Shown here one piece after another: positions 49,676 to 58,896 of a stretch of DNA of 64,000 nucleotides. Numbering within the stretch: the first letter of the stretch is position 1; each line of letters starts with the position of its first letter. A program made the translations under genes and the position numbers. This stretch comes from Marivita sp003149565 (GTDB lineage Bacteria > Pseudomonadota > Alphaproteobacteria > Rhodobacterales > Rhodobacteraceae). The notes beneath the pieces were generated by a model. That model worked only from the letters and a program-made list of their open reading frames with translations, was not told the origin of the DNA and made no database searches. The stretch lies in NCBI RefSeq assembly GCF_965216415.1, contig NZ_CBDCFU010000002.1; one strand, 5' to 3'.

Positions 49676-50968
49676 TCACGACGCAACGTGCTTCGGCTTT
49701 TCCTCAGTATCTTCATGCGCTTCGGCTTCCGCCTCGGCGGTTTCGATGGCCCATTCCGACGCAATCTCAACCGTCACCGGCGATGCGGTCGGCATCATGC
49801 GCTGATAGGCGCTGGTTTCGTCGGCTGACGGGGCCGGACGCTGTGTCATCCGGTAGACCGCATAAGCGGTCAGCGTGAGAAGAACGACCGACAACAAAAC
49901 GAAATATCCCGGCGGACCAATCACCTGCATCGCGTAACCGATGATCAACGGACCCGTGATGGCTCCTACCCCGTTGACGAACAACAGCCCGGCAGACGCC
50001 GCCGCCATGTCTTCATGTTCAAGAAAGTCATTCGTATAGGCGATGAGCAAGGAATAGAGCGGGTTCGACAGCCCCCCGATCAGGAACGCTGCCGCGACCA
50101 ATATGTAAAAGTAGCCGCCCAGCAGCATCCCCATCAGCGAGGCCAACCCGGCAATCAACGCCGATAGCGCAATCAAAACGCGGCGGTCAAAGCGGTCTGA
50201 CAGCCATCCGACCGGGTACTGAAAGATCAACGCACCGACATAAAACGCCGCCGTGAAAATCGGGATCTGCGCAATGCTCAACCCGGCCTCGGTTGCATAG
50301 ACCGCAGCCATACCGAACTGCGCGGCAAAGACGCTGCCCATCAGGAACATGCCGACACAGCCCAAGGGTGATACTTTGTAAAGCTCCGTAAGCGTCATCC
50401 GCTTGGTGCTTTCAAACGCCGGTGTCGGCGAGATCGACAGCAGGATCGGCGCGAACGCGATAGAGACCAGCACCGACGGGATCACAAAGAGCAGATAGCC
50501 CGAGGGGTCAGGCACCACCAGCAGACCCTGCGCAATGATGATGCCCAGCATTTGCACGATCATATATGCTGACAAGGCCTGCCCGCGCGTCTCATTTGTG
50601 GCCGAGTTGTTGAGCCAGCTTTCCGCCGTCACATAGACACCGCAGAAACAGAACCCGATCACCACGCGACCAAGGACCCACGCAATGGGATCCTGGATGG
50701 TGGGAAACAGCAGCAAAGCGGCCGACACAAGCGAGCCAAGCGCCGCAAAAACCCGCACATGCCCGACCCGGCGGATCATGTTGGGCGTCATCCGCGACGC
50801 AAGCAGGAAACCCGCAAAATAGGCCGACATGACCACGGAAAGCTCGACCGAGGAAAAGCCAAGCGTGGAGCCGCGCACCCCGAGCAGCGACCCCTGCAAA
50901 CCGTTGCCCAGCATTAACAGAAGCATGCCAAGCAGCAGTGGCCAGGATGTACGCAGAACGGTCAGCAT
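49676..50968 (-). CDS. Major facilitator superfamily transporter
   Basis: The 430-aa protein has 12 predicted membrane helices. A cytoplasmic motif (LASRMTPNMIRRVGHVRVF) after helix two matches the MFS loop, and VGWLSDRFDRRVLI between the two halves repeats it. The YcaD-like order and a long acidic C-terminal tail (about 45 residues, EAEAEAHEDTEE) are noted. The substrate is unknown, and the gene is not in an operon. Confidence 0.92.
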   Translation of the reverse strand: MLTVLRTSWPLLLGMLLLMLGNGLQGSLLGVRGSTLGFSSVELSVVMSAYFAGFLLASRMTPNMIRRVGHVRVFAALGSLVSAALLLFPTIQDPIAWVLGRVVIGFCFCGVYVTAESWLNNSATNETRGQALSAYMIVQMLGIIIAQGLLVVPDPSGYLLFVIPSVLVSIAFAPILLSISPTPAFESTKRMTLTELYKVSPLGCVGMFLMGSVFAAQFGMAAVYATEAGLSIAQIPIFTAAFYVGALIFQYPVGWLSDRFDRRVLIALSALIAGLASLMGMLLGGYFYILVAAAFLIGGLSNPLYSLLIAYTNDFLEHEDMAAASAGLLFVNGVGAITGPLIIGYAMQVIGPPGYFVLLSVVLLTLTAYAVYRMTQRPAPSADETSAYQRMMPTASPVTVEIASEWAIETAEAEAEAHEDTEEKPKHVAS

Positions 50969-51098
50969 GAAGCCCCCTTGTGGTGGTTGCGGCCTGTAAG
51001 CCGGTCACGTGGTCCGCCCCGGCTAGAACAGCCAGCGCCCAACCGCAATCACATCAGCGACCTTTTTTGACGTTTCCTTGGTCAAACCCTCGTCACGG

Positions 51099-52145
51099 TC
51101 AGGGGATCAAAAGCGAGCTGTCGCCATAGGAAAAGAAACGATACCGGTTCTCGATAGCATGCGCATAGATCTCGCGCACACGCTCTTGCCCCATCAATGC
51201 CGAGACCAGCATCATCAGTGTGGATTTCGGCAAATGGAAATTGGTCATCAGCCCATCCGTGACCTGAAACTCGAAACCCGGATAGATGAAAATATCCGTA
51301 TCGCCTTCCCAGGGCTGGATGCTCCCACCCCTTGCGGCGCTTTCGATCAGCCGCAGCGCGGTGGTGCCCACGGGGATCACCCGACCACCCGCCGCCTTGG
51401 TCTCGGCAATCTCCGCGGCAGCAGTCTCTGACACCCGGCCCCATTCCGCATGCATCTTGTGGGTTGTCACATCCTCGACCTTGACCGGCAGAAAGGTGCC
51501 CGCACCCACATGCAAGGTGACAAAGCTCATACCCACACCCCGCGCCTTCAGCGCCGCCACCAGCGCCTCATCGAAATGCAGCGATGCGGTCGGGGCCGCC
51601 ACTGCGCCCGCGTTGCGCGCCCAGATGGTCTGGTAGTCTTCCTTGTCCTTCTCATCCGCAGGCCGCTTGGCCGCGATATACGGCGGCAAAGGCATCGCCC
51701 CCGCCTCGGCCAGAGCCGCGTCGAAATCGTCGCCGGTCAGATTGAACCGCAACAGCGCCTGCCCATCGCTGCGCCCTTCGAGGCTGGCCGAGAGGTCGGA
51801 CGAGAATTCGACAACCTCTCCCTCGCGCAGCTTCTTCAGCGGTTTGACCAGAGCCGACCACGTGCCATCTGCCTGTGGCTCCAGCAGCGTGACCTCGATC
51901 TTGGCTTCGGTCAGCCCGGTGTCGCCCATCCGCCGCCGCACCCCGAAGAGCCGCGCCGGGATCACCTTGGTATCGTTCAGAACCAGCCGGTCCGTCGGAC
52001 GCAGGATCTCCGGCAACTGATTGACGATCCGATCCGCAATCCCCCCCGCTTCGGCGTACAAAAGCCGCGCCGACGACCGTGGCGAGGCGGGCCGCGTGGC
52101 GATCAGCTCTTCAGGCAAGTGGAAATCGAAATCGCTCAGTTTCAT
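51099..52145 (-). CDS. queA: S-adenosylmethionine:tRNA ribosyltransferase-isomerase
   Basis: QueA moves the ribosyl part of SAM onto preQ1-modified tRNA in queuosine synthesis. The 348-aa sequence has the start KLSDFDFHLPEELIA, the block LVLNDTKVIPARLFG, the THVGAGTF-like segment TLHVGAGTFLPVK and the end NRYRFFSYGDSSLLI. ATG 52145 fits the family start; the longer frame is not conserved. Only a weak GGA precedes it. The gene is monocistronic here. Confidence 0.96.
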   Translation of the reverse strand: MKLSDFDFHLPEELIATRPASPRSSARLLYAEAGGIADRIVNQLPEILRPTDRLVLNDTKVIPARLFGVRRRMGDTGLTEAKIEVTLLEPQADGTWSALVKPLKKLREGEVVEFSSDLSASLEGRSDGQALLRFNLTGDDFDAALAEAGAMPLPPYIAAKRPADEKDKEDYQTIWARNAGAVAAPTASLHFDEALVAALKARGVGMSFVTLHVGAGTFLPVKVEDVTTHKMHAEWGRVSETAAAEIAETKAAGGRVIPVGTTALRLIESAARGGSIQPWEGDTDIFIYPGFEFQVTDGLMTNFHLPKSTLMMLVSALMGQERVREIYAHAIENRYRFFSYGDSSLLIP

Positions 52146-52281
52146 GGGTCCGGTCCGGTGCTGCATCTGTGGCCGCAGCCCATACCGAACTTGCAGGCGC
52201 AACAAAAGCACGGAGCACGCATTTCGCTGAGGAGATCGGCCGACACGCTGTGACGCGAATGGCGGGATTGAGCCCAAAGCG

Positions 52282-52359
52282 TCAAACGCTGCGAAATCTC
52301 CGAATGTCTGCTTGCGTCGGACCGCCGTGCCAAATCACTTCAGAAATGGTCTGGGACAT
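52282..52359 (-). CDS. Possible 25-aa small protein with strong binding site
   Basis: ATG 52359 is preceded by AAGGAG at nine bases, a better site than most nearby genes have. The frame encodes 25 residues (start MSQTISEVIWHGG) and ends at TGA. It lies 17 bp after the LysR stop on the same strand. It could be a real small protein, a leader peptide for queA, or the truncated start of a longer gene. The product is unrecognised. Confidence 0.4.
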   Translation of the reverse strand: MSQTISEVIWHGGPTQADIRRFRSV

Positions 52360-52375
52360 GACCTGATGCTCCTTG

Positions 52376-53206
52376 TCACAGTTCATGCGCATAGCGCTTC
52401 TGCTTGGTCAGGAGCTTCGCGAGTTCTGTCGCTCGGGCCGTTTTGCGATGCGATAGTCCGGTTCTGCGCGCCCCTGCATCTGCCCCGACAAGAGACAGCA
52501 CCACGATATCATCTCGCGTCTCGCCATGTGATGCGGGCACCAACGCGACGCCCAGGCCTGCCGCTATCAAATCGAGCAATTGCTGGTCATTTGTTGCATG
52601 TGCAACCGAGGCGACCATAGATGGCACAAGCTCCATCCGATCTGCATTTGGGCAATATGAGCGGTGGATGAGCGGTTGTGTGCGCAGGTCTTCGATCCTG
52701 ACCTCCTCGGATGCCGCTAGCGGATGGTGCCGAGCGACAGCCACTTTGAAGACTTCTTGAGCCAGAGGGATGAAAGAATGTGTTTCAGGTATGCATGCGT
52801 CTGAAACATAGGCCAGGTCGCTTGCCCGCGCGTCGTCAGTAAAAGCGAACTGCAGACCTTGGAACCGGCGGCGAAGGCTGTTCAGATCAGGTGCGATGTG
52901 GCGCATCAGCATGTCCGGCGCACAATAGATCCGAACGATCTGCGACGGTTCGTCGAGAAGTCGTGTTTCCAACGCAGCAAGGTGGGTCACGGAATCAATC
53001 ACGTCATGATATAAACGCTCAGCGAGCGGATAGGGCTTTAGGCCTGTCTTGGACCGTCTGAACAAGGGTGTTCGGAGCCGGTCTTCCAATTTCTGAATTG
53101 CAGCCGAAACGGTCGGCTGGCTGACCCCATTCACATGGGCGGCCTGGCTGAATGTGCCGGTCTCGAAGGCGCTGGTGAAATAGCGCAGGGTGCTTAGTTC
53201 TATCAT
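52376..53206 (-). CDS. LysR-family transcriptional regulator
   Basis: The 276-aa protein has an N-terminal winged HTH (FETGTFSQAAHVNGVSQPTVSAAIQKLEDRL, about residues 15-45) and a C-terminal effector domain with the IAAGLGVALVPA stretch. It is divergent from an NTF2-like gene with 96 bp between starts, the usual layout for a LysR regulator and its target. The effector is unknown. Confidence 0.93.
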   Translation of the reverse strand: MIELSTLRYFTSAFETGTFSQAAHVNGVSQPTVSAAIQKLEDRLRTPLFRRSKTGLKPYPLAERLYHDVIDSVTHLAALETRLLDEPSQIVRIYCAPDMLMRHIAPDLNSLRRRFQGLQFAFTDDARASDLAYVSDACIPETHSFIPLAQEVFKVAVARHHPLAASEEVRIEDLRTQPLIHRSYCPNADRMELVPSMVASVAHATNDQQLLDLIAAGLGVALVPASHGETRDDIVVLSLVGADAGARRTGLSHRKTARATELAKLLTKQKRYAHEL

Positions 53207-53234
53207 AGCTATTTGCTATACCAAGAATAAATAG
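53205..53234. promoter_or_regulatory. LysR-type binding region
   Basis: CTATTT (53209-53214) and AAATAG (53229-53234) are inverted with 14 bp between, and ATAGCTAT (53205-53212) is palindromic over the LysR start codon. The site lies 69 bp upstream of the NTF2-like gene. It fits autoregulation and control of the target but is not proven. Confidence 0.5.
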
Positions 53235-53302
53235 TAGCGCAATTTCCTTTACTCACTCGTCCTGCCAATGTTTCAGGATCAACCAAATGGGGACCAAAGA
53301 AA

Positions 53303-53722
53303 ATGCATCTGAAACCTGTAGCAACCGAAGACACCGTGATCGGCCAAGTGCTGACAAAATTCGCGGCTGGAGATACTTCGCTATTCGAACTGATTGCCGA
53401 GGATATCGACTTTCGCATCGATCATTTCCGCGATGAGATCGACACAAGCTGGCAACAAGCAGAAACTCGAGACGGTCTGACCCAGGTTATCGGCCGACTA
53501 GGGCAAGAGGTGTTTCCAAAAGGGACGGAAGCACTTGCGATCAACTGTTTCGAGCTTGGGGCCGGCTGGAATCTGACGTGTTTCAACCAACGTTTCTTTT
53601 ACGGCTTGCGCCAGAAGGATGTCACGAGTCTCACCTACATCGTCTCACACGAGGCAGACGGTCAGATGGACTACTTTCGCGAGACCGTGACCAACATCGT
53701 TAATCGGCAAGAGACCGCGTAG
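53303..53722 (+). CDS. NTF2/SnoaL-like fold protein
   Basis: The 139-aa protein has an NTF2-like pattern: an N-terminal helix pair (VLTKFAAGDTSLFELIAEDIDFRID) followed by curved strands with aromatic residues (AINCFELGAGWNLTCFNQRFFYGL). ATG 53303 has GGGGACC upstream and a second GA-rich stretch nearer. It is divergent from a LysR gene that probably controls it. SnoaL-like proteins range from hydrolases to isomerases; the function is unknown. Confidence 0.75.
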   Translation: MHLKPVATEDTVIGQVLTKFAAGDTSLFELIAEDIDFRIDHFRDEIDTSWQQAETRDGLTQVIGRLGQEVFPKGTEALAINCFELGAGWNLTCFNQRFFYGLRQKDVTSLTYIVSHEADGQMDYFRETVTNIVNRQETA

Positions 53723-53867
53723 GCCTACCAACGACCTGTCGCCGGACGCACTTCGCGACGCGCAATGAGATCACAGGAGCGGACCTTCAAACATCGTTAC
53801 CGGAGGTACGCTCCGTCCGCGTTCCCGGCTTTGGAAAGATGCGAAATATAGAACGGCGCCCTCCCCC

Positions 53868-56800
53868 TTACTCCCCCACCACCGGCGGGGGTCGCCTGAA
53901 AATCTCGCGGAACATGCCCGGGGTCAGGGCCGATAGCGGGTTGACGCTGACATTCGGCTGATTGGCCGGGCCAGTCAGGTTGAAGTTGAATCCGATCAGC
54001 CCCTCGCCCTTGCGGGTAAAGATGCTGCCGATGCCGTTGAGGAAAAAGATCGGTGACAACACGCCCTGAAAATCCAGTGTGCCCGCGCCAAGGTTGTAGG
54101 TCCCGTCCATCGAAATGCCCATCGACGGCCCGGTTGCACTTGACCGTGTCAGCACCAGACGGTCGGGGGTCAGCCGGAACCGCGCCTCCACTTCGGTGAA
54201 GAGAATACCCGGCCCCTCCAACTGGTCTATCAATCCGACAATGCTGATCGCATCCAGAAGAGACGCAATCCCCGGCGCCTCGCGCAGCCGTGTGTTCACC
54301 ACGTCCAGCGCGCCGTCATAGCTGCCGGGCTGACCCGCCACAGGAGCCAGCGCCAGCGTCATGTCGCCACCGGCCACGGTCTTGAGGATGCCTGCCTCAC
54401 GGATCACTTTGCCCGCGTCGTCCGAGCGAATGCGAAACGCCGTGCCGCCGCCCTGCGGCAAGGCCTCTCCGGTGATCGGAACCGCGCCATTGATGTTGGC
54501 CACAAAGTTGCCGGTCAGACCGCCGCCGGACTGCAGATCGGCGCGGAAATCGGTGAGGCGGATGCTGTTGGACACCTGCAACTGATCCAGCGCCAGCGTC
54601 AGAGGCACACGCCCGCCCCCGGGGTCGCCACCACCGCTCCCCCGACCAAACGGCGCATTGCGAAGATCGACACTGCCGCCGGTGATCCGCACCGCCGGTG
54701 GCACACCGGCCCCACGTCCACTAAGCGTCACAGCTGCGTCAAGCCAACCGCCTGCGCGCACCCGCTCAAGATCAATGCTGCCAAGCGAGCCATCGTTGTT
54801 CAGAGTGATCACGCCTTGCGCCTCCAATCCCGGACCTTCCAGCACCAGCCGCTCCACGCGGGCCGGTCGCGATAGCAGGCCCGCGACCTCAAGCGTGCCG
54901 GCCGTGGCCTGCGGCAGGGTCCAGCCGATGGGTGGCAAAGACAGCCCGATCCCGGTCAGGCGCGACGTCAGAGAAAACTCCGGCGGCATCCCACGTTTCA
55001 GATCAACCCGCAGATCCGCTGGCCCAGAGCCGCTCAGGAACCCTGCGGGCAGCGCCACACCAAAGGCGCGCGCCGCAGCGTCCGACAGTGTCACCTGCCC
55101 CTCGACGGTACTGCCAGCTGAGGGCGTGCCCGGTGCAGGAATGGGCAGCGTCCACGATCCGGTGAACGGCACGCCAGAAAGCGCCGCCTGCCCGGACACC
55201 TGCAACCTTTCATTGGTCACCGATACGTCCAGCACTCGCGCGGTCAGGTCACGGTTTGGCACAATCTGGTCACTCACCACCGAGGTGGCCTGCCCGTCCA
55301 GTGCCAGCACCATGTCCGGCAGCCGCACCCCGCGCCGCAGCGGCAGGTCCAGTGCGCCATCAAAGCGGACCCGCCCGGACAGAAGGTCCACCGGACGACG
55401 CGCCTTCTGCATGATGTTCATCGGCGGGCTGTCGAGATAGGACAACATCGCTTCGATAGAGCCCTCGCCAGCCAACTTGATCTGGCCGTCTGCCGGGCGC
55501 TGGCGCGTGTTGGGAATGACAAATGTGCTTCCATCCAGCGTGATCGCCCCCCCCTGTGGCGGCGTGATCCTGCCTTCTGTCATCCGCACGGCAAAGCGGT
55601 TGGCGTTGAGCGTCAACGTGCCGACCCCATCCGTGATCACCGGCAGCGTCCGGGCATAGCGCACCTGTGCCTGATCAAAGCTTGCGTTGAGATAGATCAT
55701 CGGGCGCGGGCCGTCTTGCGACCGCAGGGCAAACTGGCCCCTGGTGATCGCCCCGCCCTGAATGTTCTCGACCACCCATTTGCGGGCGCGCGGTGCCATC
55801 GACACCGGCCAGAGATGCAACAGCGCCTCCGGTGTGAGCATGCCGAAACGCCCGTCGAGCGCATAATCCCACGCATCATCAGACGGGCGCAGCTTGCCGG
55901 TCGCGCGCAACGGCACCTGCGGGTCGTCAATCCACAACCGCCCCAGATCAAGCTCGAAGGGAGTGAGCCTGAGCCGGAAATCGGCCTCGGCCCGATCCAG
56001 AGAGAGCGGTGCATCGAGCAATGCGCCGGGCGCGGCCTCGAGCCGGGTAAAGCGCACCTGCCCCAGCATCTGCGACGGGATGCCATCCCGCAGGTCCGCA
56101 AGGGTTGCGCGGCCCTCGGCCGCCGCGCGCACCAGATCGCTGTCGACGGACAATTCGGTGAAGCGGATCTGAGAGCGATCCGGGTCGTAGCTGAAATAAC
56201 TGCGTGCCGCGTTGAACGGGATTGGCGGCGTGTCCGGCGTGGGCTGCACAACACCGGCGTCGATCTGCAGGCTTGCGTTGAGCGTGCCCAGCGTTCCATC
56301 GGCCTGCATCGACGCGCGCAAGTCCCCCGAAATCGGCGCCCTGAGCGCCCCCAGCCAAGCCAGCGCCGGGCCTTGGGTGGCGATGTCCTGTGACGGCATA
56401 TCATCGAGAGAGACACCAAATGCGACCTGAGGATCACCGATTGTCGAGGACGCATCCAATTGCAACCGTGTCGCTGTGGCGCCGCCTCCCAGCAATGCGA
56501 AATCTCCGGACAGGCGCAACAGGTCATTGACCCGGTCCAACCGCAACCGCCCGCCATCGACAGTCCAGCCGCGCCGCGCGCGGGCGTCTTCAAACCGCAG
56601 GGTGAGCGCATTGGCCTCAACGCTTTGCAGGCGCGACAGCCGGTCATCCATCAACAATCTGTCGATCCGTGACACAAGCGTTGGCACATCCGGCGCGCCG
56701 CTGCCGTCCATTGCAAAGGCATCCCCAAGCGCCAGCCCCAACTGACCCGCGCGATTTCGGCTCAGCGTCACGAACGCGCCGGTCACACTCAGATCCCGCA

Positions 56801-57167
56801 AAACGACCTTGCGACGGATCAGATCGTGCACCGCCAGACCGATTTCAACATCCGACAGAACGGCGACGGGCGATCCCGCGGCGGTCTCGACATCCACGTC
56901 GATGAGAATGATCCGCGTGCGTCCATCCTGTTCCAGCCGCAGCTGCACATCGCCGAACAGGACCCGGAACCCCGGCAGAGCCGATGCAAGGCGTTCTTCC
57001 ACCGTGTCACGCACCCAGTCAGGCGCCGACAAACTGCGCCCGACCAGCGCCCAGCCCGTCGCCAGCACCACCAGCACCACGGCAAGCAGGACAGCCATGA
57101 CCCATTGCACCCGCCGTCTGCGACGCGGCTGGGATGGGAGGAGATGTGACTGATCCTGCGTGGTCAC
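53868..57167 (-). CDS. AsmA-like (YhdP-type) giant envelope protein
   Basis: This 1,099-aa protein has one N-terminal membrane anchor (about residues 20-43) and a very long beta-rich periplasmic part with AsmA-type C-terminal features near residues 900-1,080 (GSYDGALDVVNTRL, GTLDFQGVLSPIFFLNGIGSI). Related AsmA/YhdP proteins form bridges for phospholipid flow between membranes. The GTG start at 57167 has no clear binding site. It stands alone, convergent with the NTF2-like gene. The lipid role is by family only. Confidence 0.9.
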   Translation of the reverse strand: MTTQDQSHLLPSQPRRRRRVQWVMAVLLAVVLVVLATGWALVGRSLSAPDWVRDTVEERLASALPGFRVLFGDVQLRLEQDGRTRIILIDVDVETAAGSPVAVLSDVEIGLAVHDLIRRKVVLRDLSVTGAFVTLSRNRAGQLGLALGDAFAMDGSGAPDVPTLVSRIDRLLMDDRLSRLQSVEANALTLRFEDARARRGWTVDGGRLRLDRVNDLLRLSGDFALLGGGATATRLQLDASSTIGDPQVAFGVSLDDMPSQDIATQGPALAWLGALRAPISGDLRASMQADGTLGTLNASLQIDAGVVQPTPDTPPIPFNAARSYFSYDPDRSQIRFTELSVDSDLVRAAAEGRATLADLRDGIPSQMLGQVRFTRLEAAPGALLDAPLSLDRAEADFRLRLTPFELDLGRLWIDDPQVPLRATGKLRPSDDAWDYALDGRFGMLTPEALLHLWPVSMAPRARKWVVENIQGGAITRGQFALRSQDGPRPMIYLNASFDQAQVRYARTLPVITDGVGTLTLNANRFAVRMTEGRITPPQGGAITLDGSTFVIPNTRQRPADGQIKLAGEGSIEAMLSYLDSPPMNIMQKARRPVDLLSGRVRFDGALDLPLRRGVRLPDMVLALDGQATSVVSDQIVPNRDLTARVLDVSVTNERLQVSGQAALSGVPFTGSWTLPIPAPGTPSAGSTVEGQVTLSDAAARAFGVALPAGFLSGSGPADLRVDLKRGMPPEFSLTSRLTGIGLSLPPIGWTLPQATAGTLEVAGLLSRPARVERLVLEGPGLEAQGVITLNNDGSLGSIDLERVRAGGWLDAAVTLSGRGAGVPPAVRITGGSVDLRNAPFGRGSGGGDPGGGRVPLTLALDQLQVSNSIRLTDFRADLQSGGGLTGNFVANINGAVPITGEALPQGGGTAFRIRSDDAGKVIREAGILKTVAGGDMTLALAPVAGQPGSYDGALDVVNTRLREAPGIASLLDAISIVGLIDQLEGPGILFTEVEARFRLTPDRLVLTRSSATGPSMGISMDGTYNLGAGTLDFQGVLSPIFFLNGIGSIFTRKGEGLIGFNFNLTGPANQPNVSVNPLSALTPGMFREIFRRPPPVVGE

Positions 57168-57249
57168 TGGAAGCGGCGTCCTTTTGCGTTATTCTCTGTC
57201 CAGCCGGGAATGACCCCGATCCGTTTTCATCTTTTTAAAGGATAGCGCC

Positions 57250-57717
57250 ATGAGCGATACACTGGAATTGGCTCCGGACTTCACCCTGCCGGTTCAGGGC
57301 GGCGATCACAGCGAAGTCTCACTGAAGGACCTGCGCGGCACGCCGGTCGTGCTGTTTTTCTACCCCCGCGACGACACCTCGGGCTGCACCAAGGAAAACG
57401 AGGCCTTCACCGCGCTGGAGGATGCCTTTGCGCAGATCGGCGTGAAGGTGTTCGGCATTTCCAAGGACAGTCTGGAAAGCCATGAAAAATTCATGGTCAA
57501 GAAGAAACTGACCATCCCGCTGATCTCTGACGAACACGGCACCGCGTCCGAGGATTTCGGCGTATGGAAGGAAAAATCCATGTATGGCAAGACATTCATG
57601 GGGATCGAACGATCGACCTTCCTGATTGATGCCGAGGGCCGGATCGTGCGGGAATGGCGCAAGGTGAAAGTGCCGGGCCATGCCGACGAGGTGCTTGAGG
57701 CCGCAAAGGCGCTGTGA
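57250..57717 (+). CDS. bcp: Peroxiredoxin of the Bcp/PrxQ type with one cysteine
   Basis: The 155-aa thiol peroxidase has the peroxidatic cysteine C46 in TSGCTKEN and the conserved arginine in GIERSTFLID. It contains no other cysteine, so the resolving partner of E. coli Bcp (five residues later) is missing. It must therefore be recycled by an external thiol or work as a 1-Cys enzyme. ATG 57250 follows AAAGGATAGC. A 3' hairpin array of roseobacter type follows the stop. Confidence 0.94.
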   Translation: MSDTLELAPDFTLPVQGGDHSEVSLKDLRGTPVVLFFYPRDDTSGCTKENEAFTALEDAFAQIGVKVFGISKDSLESHEKFMVKKKLTIPLISDEHGTASEDFGVWKEKSMYGKTFMGIERSTFLIDAEGRIVREWRKVKVPGHADEVLEAAKAL

Positions 57718-57728
57718 CGTGACTTGGC

Positions 57729-57830
57729 TCGGATCGGGCTTTGCCCGATCCGACCGGAGCGCGCCTTCGGCGCGCATGAGGGCTCTGCCCTCATACTCCC
57801 GAAGTATTTTTCAACCGAAGAAGATGACAG
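57729..57830 (+). repeat. 3' hairpin array of roseobacter type after bcp
   Basis: Three hairpins follow bcp's stop: TCGGATCGGGC/GCCCGATCCGA (57729-57753), GCGCGCC/GGCGCGC (57759-57775) and ATGAGGGC/GCCCTCAT with a TCT loop (57776-57794). They end in ACTCCCGAAGTATTTTT (57795-57811) and a GAAGAAGA tail. The array after the PLP gene at 17861-17918 has the same order and tail. It may be a terminator or mRNA-end element. Confidence 0.75.
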
Positions 57831-57872
57831 CTTGAGCTTGCAGTCCAGGACGCACCGCGCGATGAGCAGGGC

Positions 57873-58682
57873 ATGATGACTTTATGTGATATGGCGGTGG
57901 ACGTTCTGACCACTGCAGACGGACGAGAGAAGACCGCAAAATCGCGGGACTATGCGGCGCAGTGGTTCGCGGCGCGCGAAGCGGGCACACCGCTTGAGAT
58001 CGGCAGCGCCACCCCGCCGCTGCGCCCGTCCCGGCCTGACGCGCCGGAGCTGCTGGACCCGCGCGATGTGCCCAAGCGCAAGCCCGGCAGCCCACAGGGG
58101 CGGATCGCGCTTTTGCATGCGGTGGCGCATATCGAGTTGAACGCGGTCGATCTCCATTGGGACATCATTCCCCGTTTTGCACATGTCCGTATGCCGATGG
58201 GCTTTTATGATGATTGGGTCAAAGCGGCAGACGAGGAATCCAAGCATTTCAACCTGATGTGCGATTGCCTCGAAGAGATGGGCAGCTTTTATGGGGCCCT
58301 GCCCGCCCATGCCGGCATGTGGCGCGCCGCCGAGGACACGGTCGAGGATTTCATGGGCCGTCTCGCCGTCGTTCCGATGGTGCTTGAGGCTCGGGGGCTT
58401 GATGTGACCCCCGGCATGATCGAGATTTTCCGGAAGGCTGACATCCCCAGTGCGGTGGCTGCGCTGGAGACCATCTATGCCGAAGAAGTGGGTCATGTGG
58501 CCTATGGCTCGAAGTGGTTTCACTTTCTGTGTGGACGCCATGAGGAAGACCCAAAGGACGCTTTCCACACGCTGGTGCGGCGTTACTTCAAAGGCGCGCT
58601 GAAGCCGCCTTTCAACGAGGAAAAGCGCGCCGAGGCCGGTTTGCCGCCGGATTTCTACTGGCCTTTGACCGAGACCGGATAA
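57873..58682 (+). CDS. DUF455 ferritin-like protein
   Basis: The 269-aa protein belongs to DUF455, a ferritin-like group with carboxylate and histidine ligands visible in HAVAHIELNAVDLHWDI, ADEESKHF and ETIYAEEVGHVAYG (about residues 88-105, 125-132 and 201-215). The layout suggests a di-metal site. ATG 57873 is the first of two adjacent ATGs; an ATG at 57891 is also possible. It stands alone between bcp and the peptidase gene. Function is unknown. Confidence 0.9.
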   Translation: MMTLCDMAVDVLTTADGREKTAKSRDYAAQWFAAREAGTPLEIGSATPPLRPSRPDAPELLDPRDVPKRKPGSPQGRIALLHAVAHIELNAVDLHWDIIPRFAHVRMPMGFYDDWVKAADEESKHFNLMCDCLEEMGSFYGALPAHAGMWRAAEDTVEDFMGRLAVVPMVLEARGLDVTPGMIEIFRKADIPSAVAALETIYAEEVGHVAYGSKWFHFLCGRHEEDPKDAFHTLVRRYFKGALKPPFNEEKRAEAGLPPDFYWPLTETG

Positions 58683-58896
58683 CCCGCTGTCCGCCTGTGG
58701 CTATTGAGCATCGTTTCATAAGCCCCGAAAAGATCGGCGAAATCTTGCCAATTCGGCGCCGGATCGCGCGCGCTTCGCCGCGACTGGTCCAAAAACGTTG
58801 CCAATTTGGGAATCGGTCTTTAGAGCCGTAACAGATACGCGCCCGGAGTTGGGGCTTTAGAGGCGCGACCTAGGGACGGGATAGAGGAACATACAG

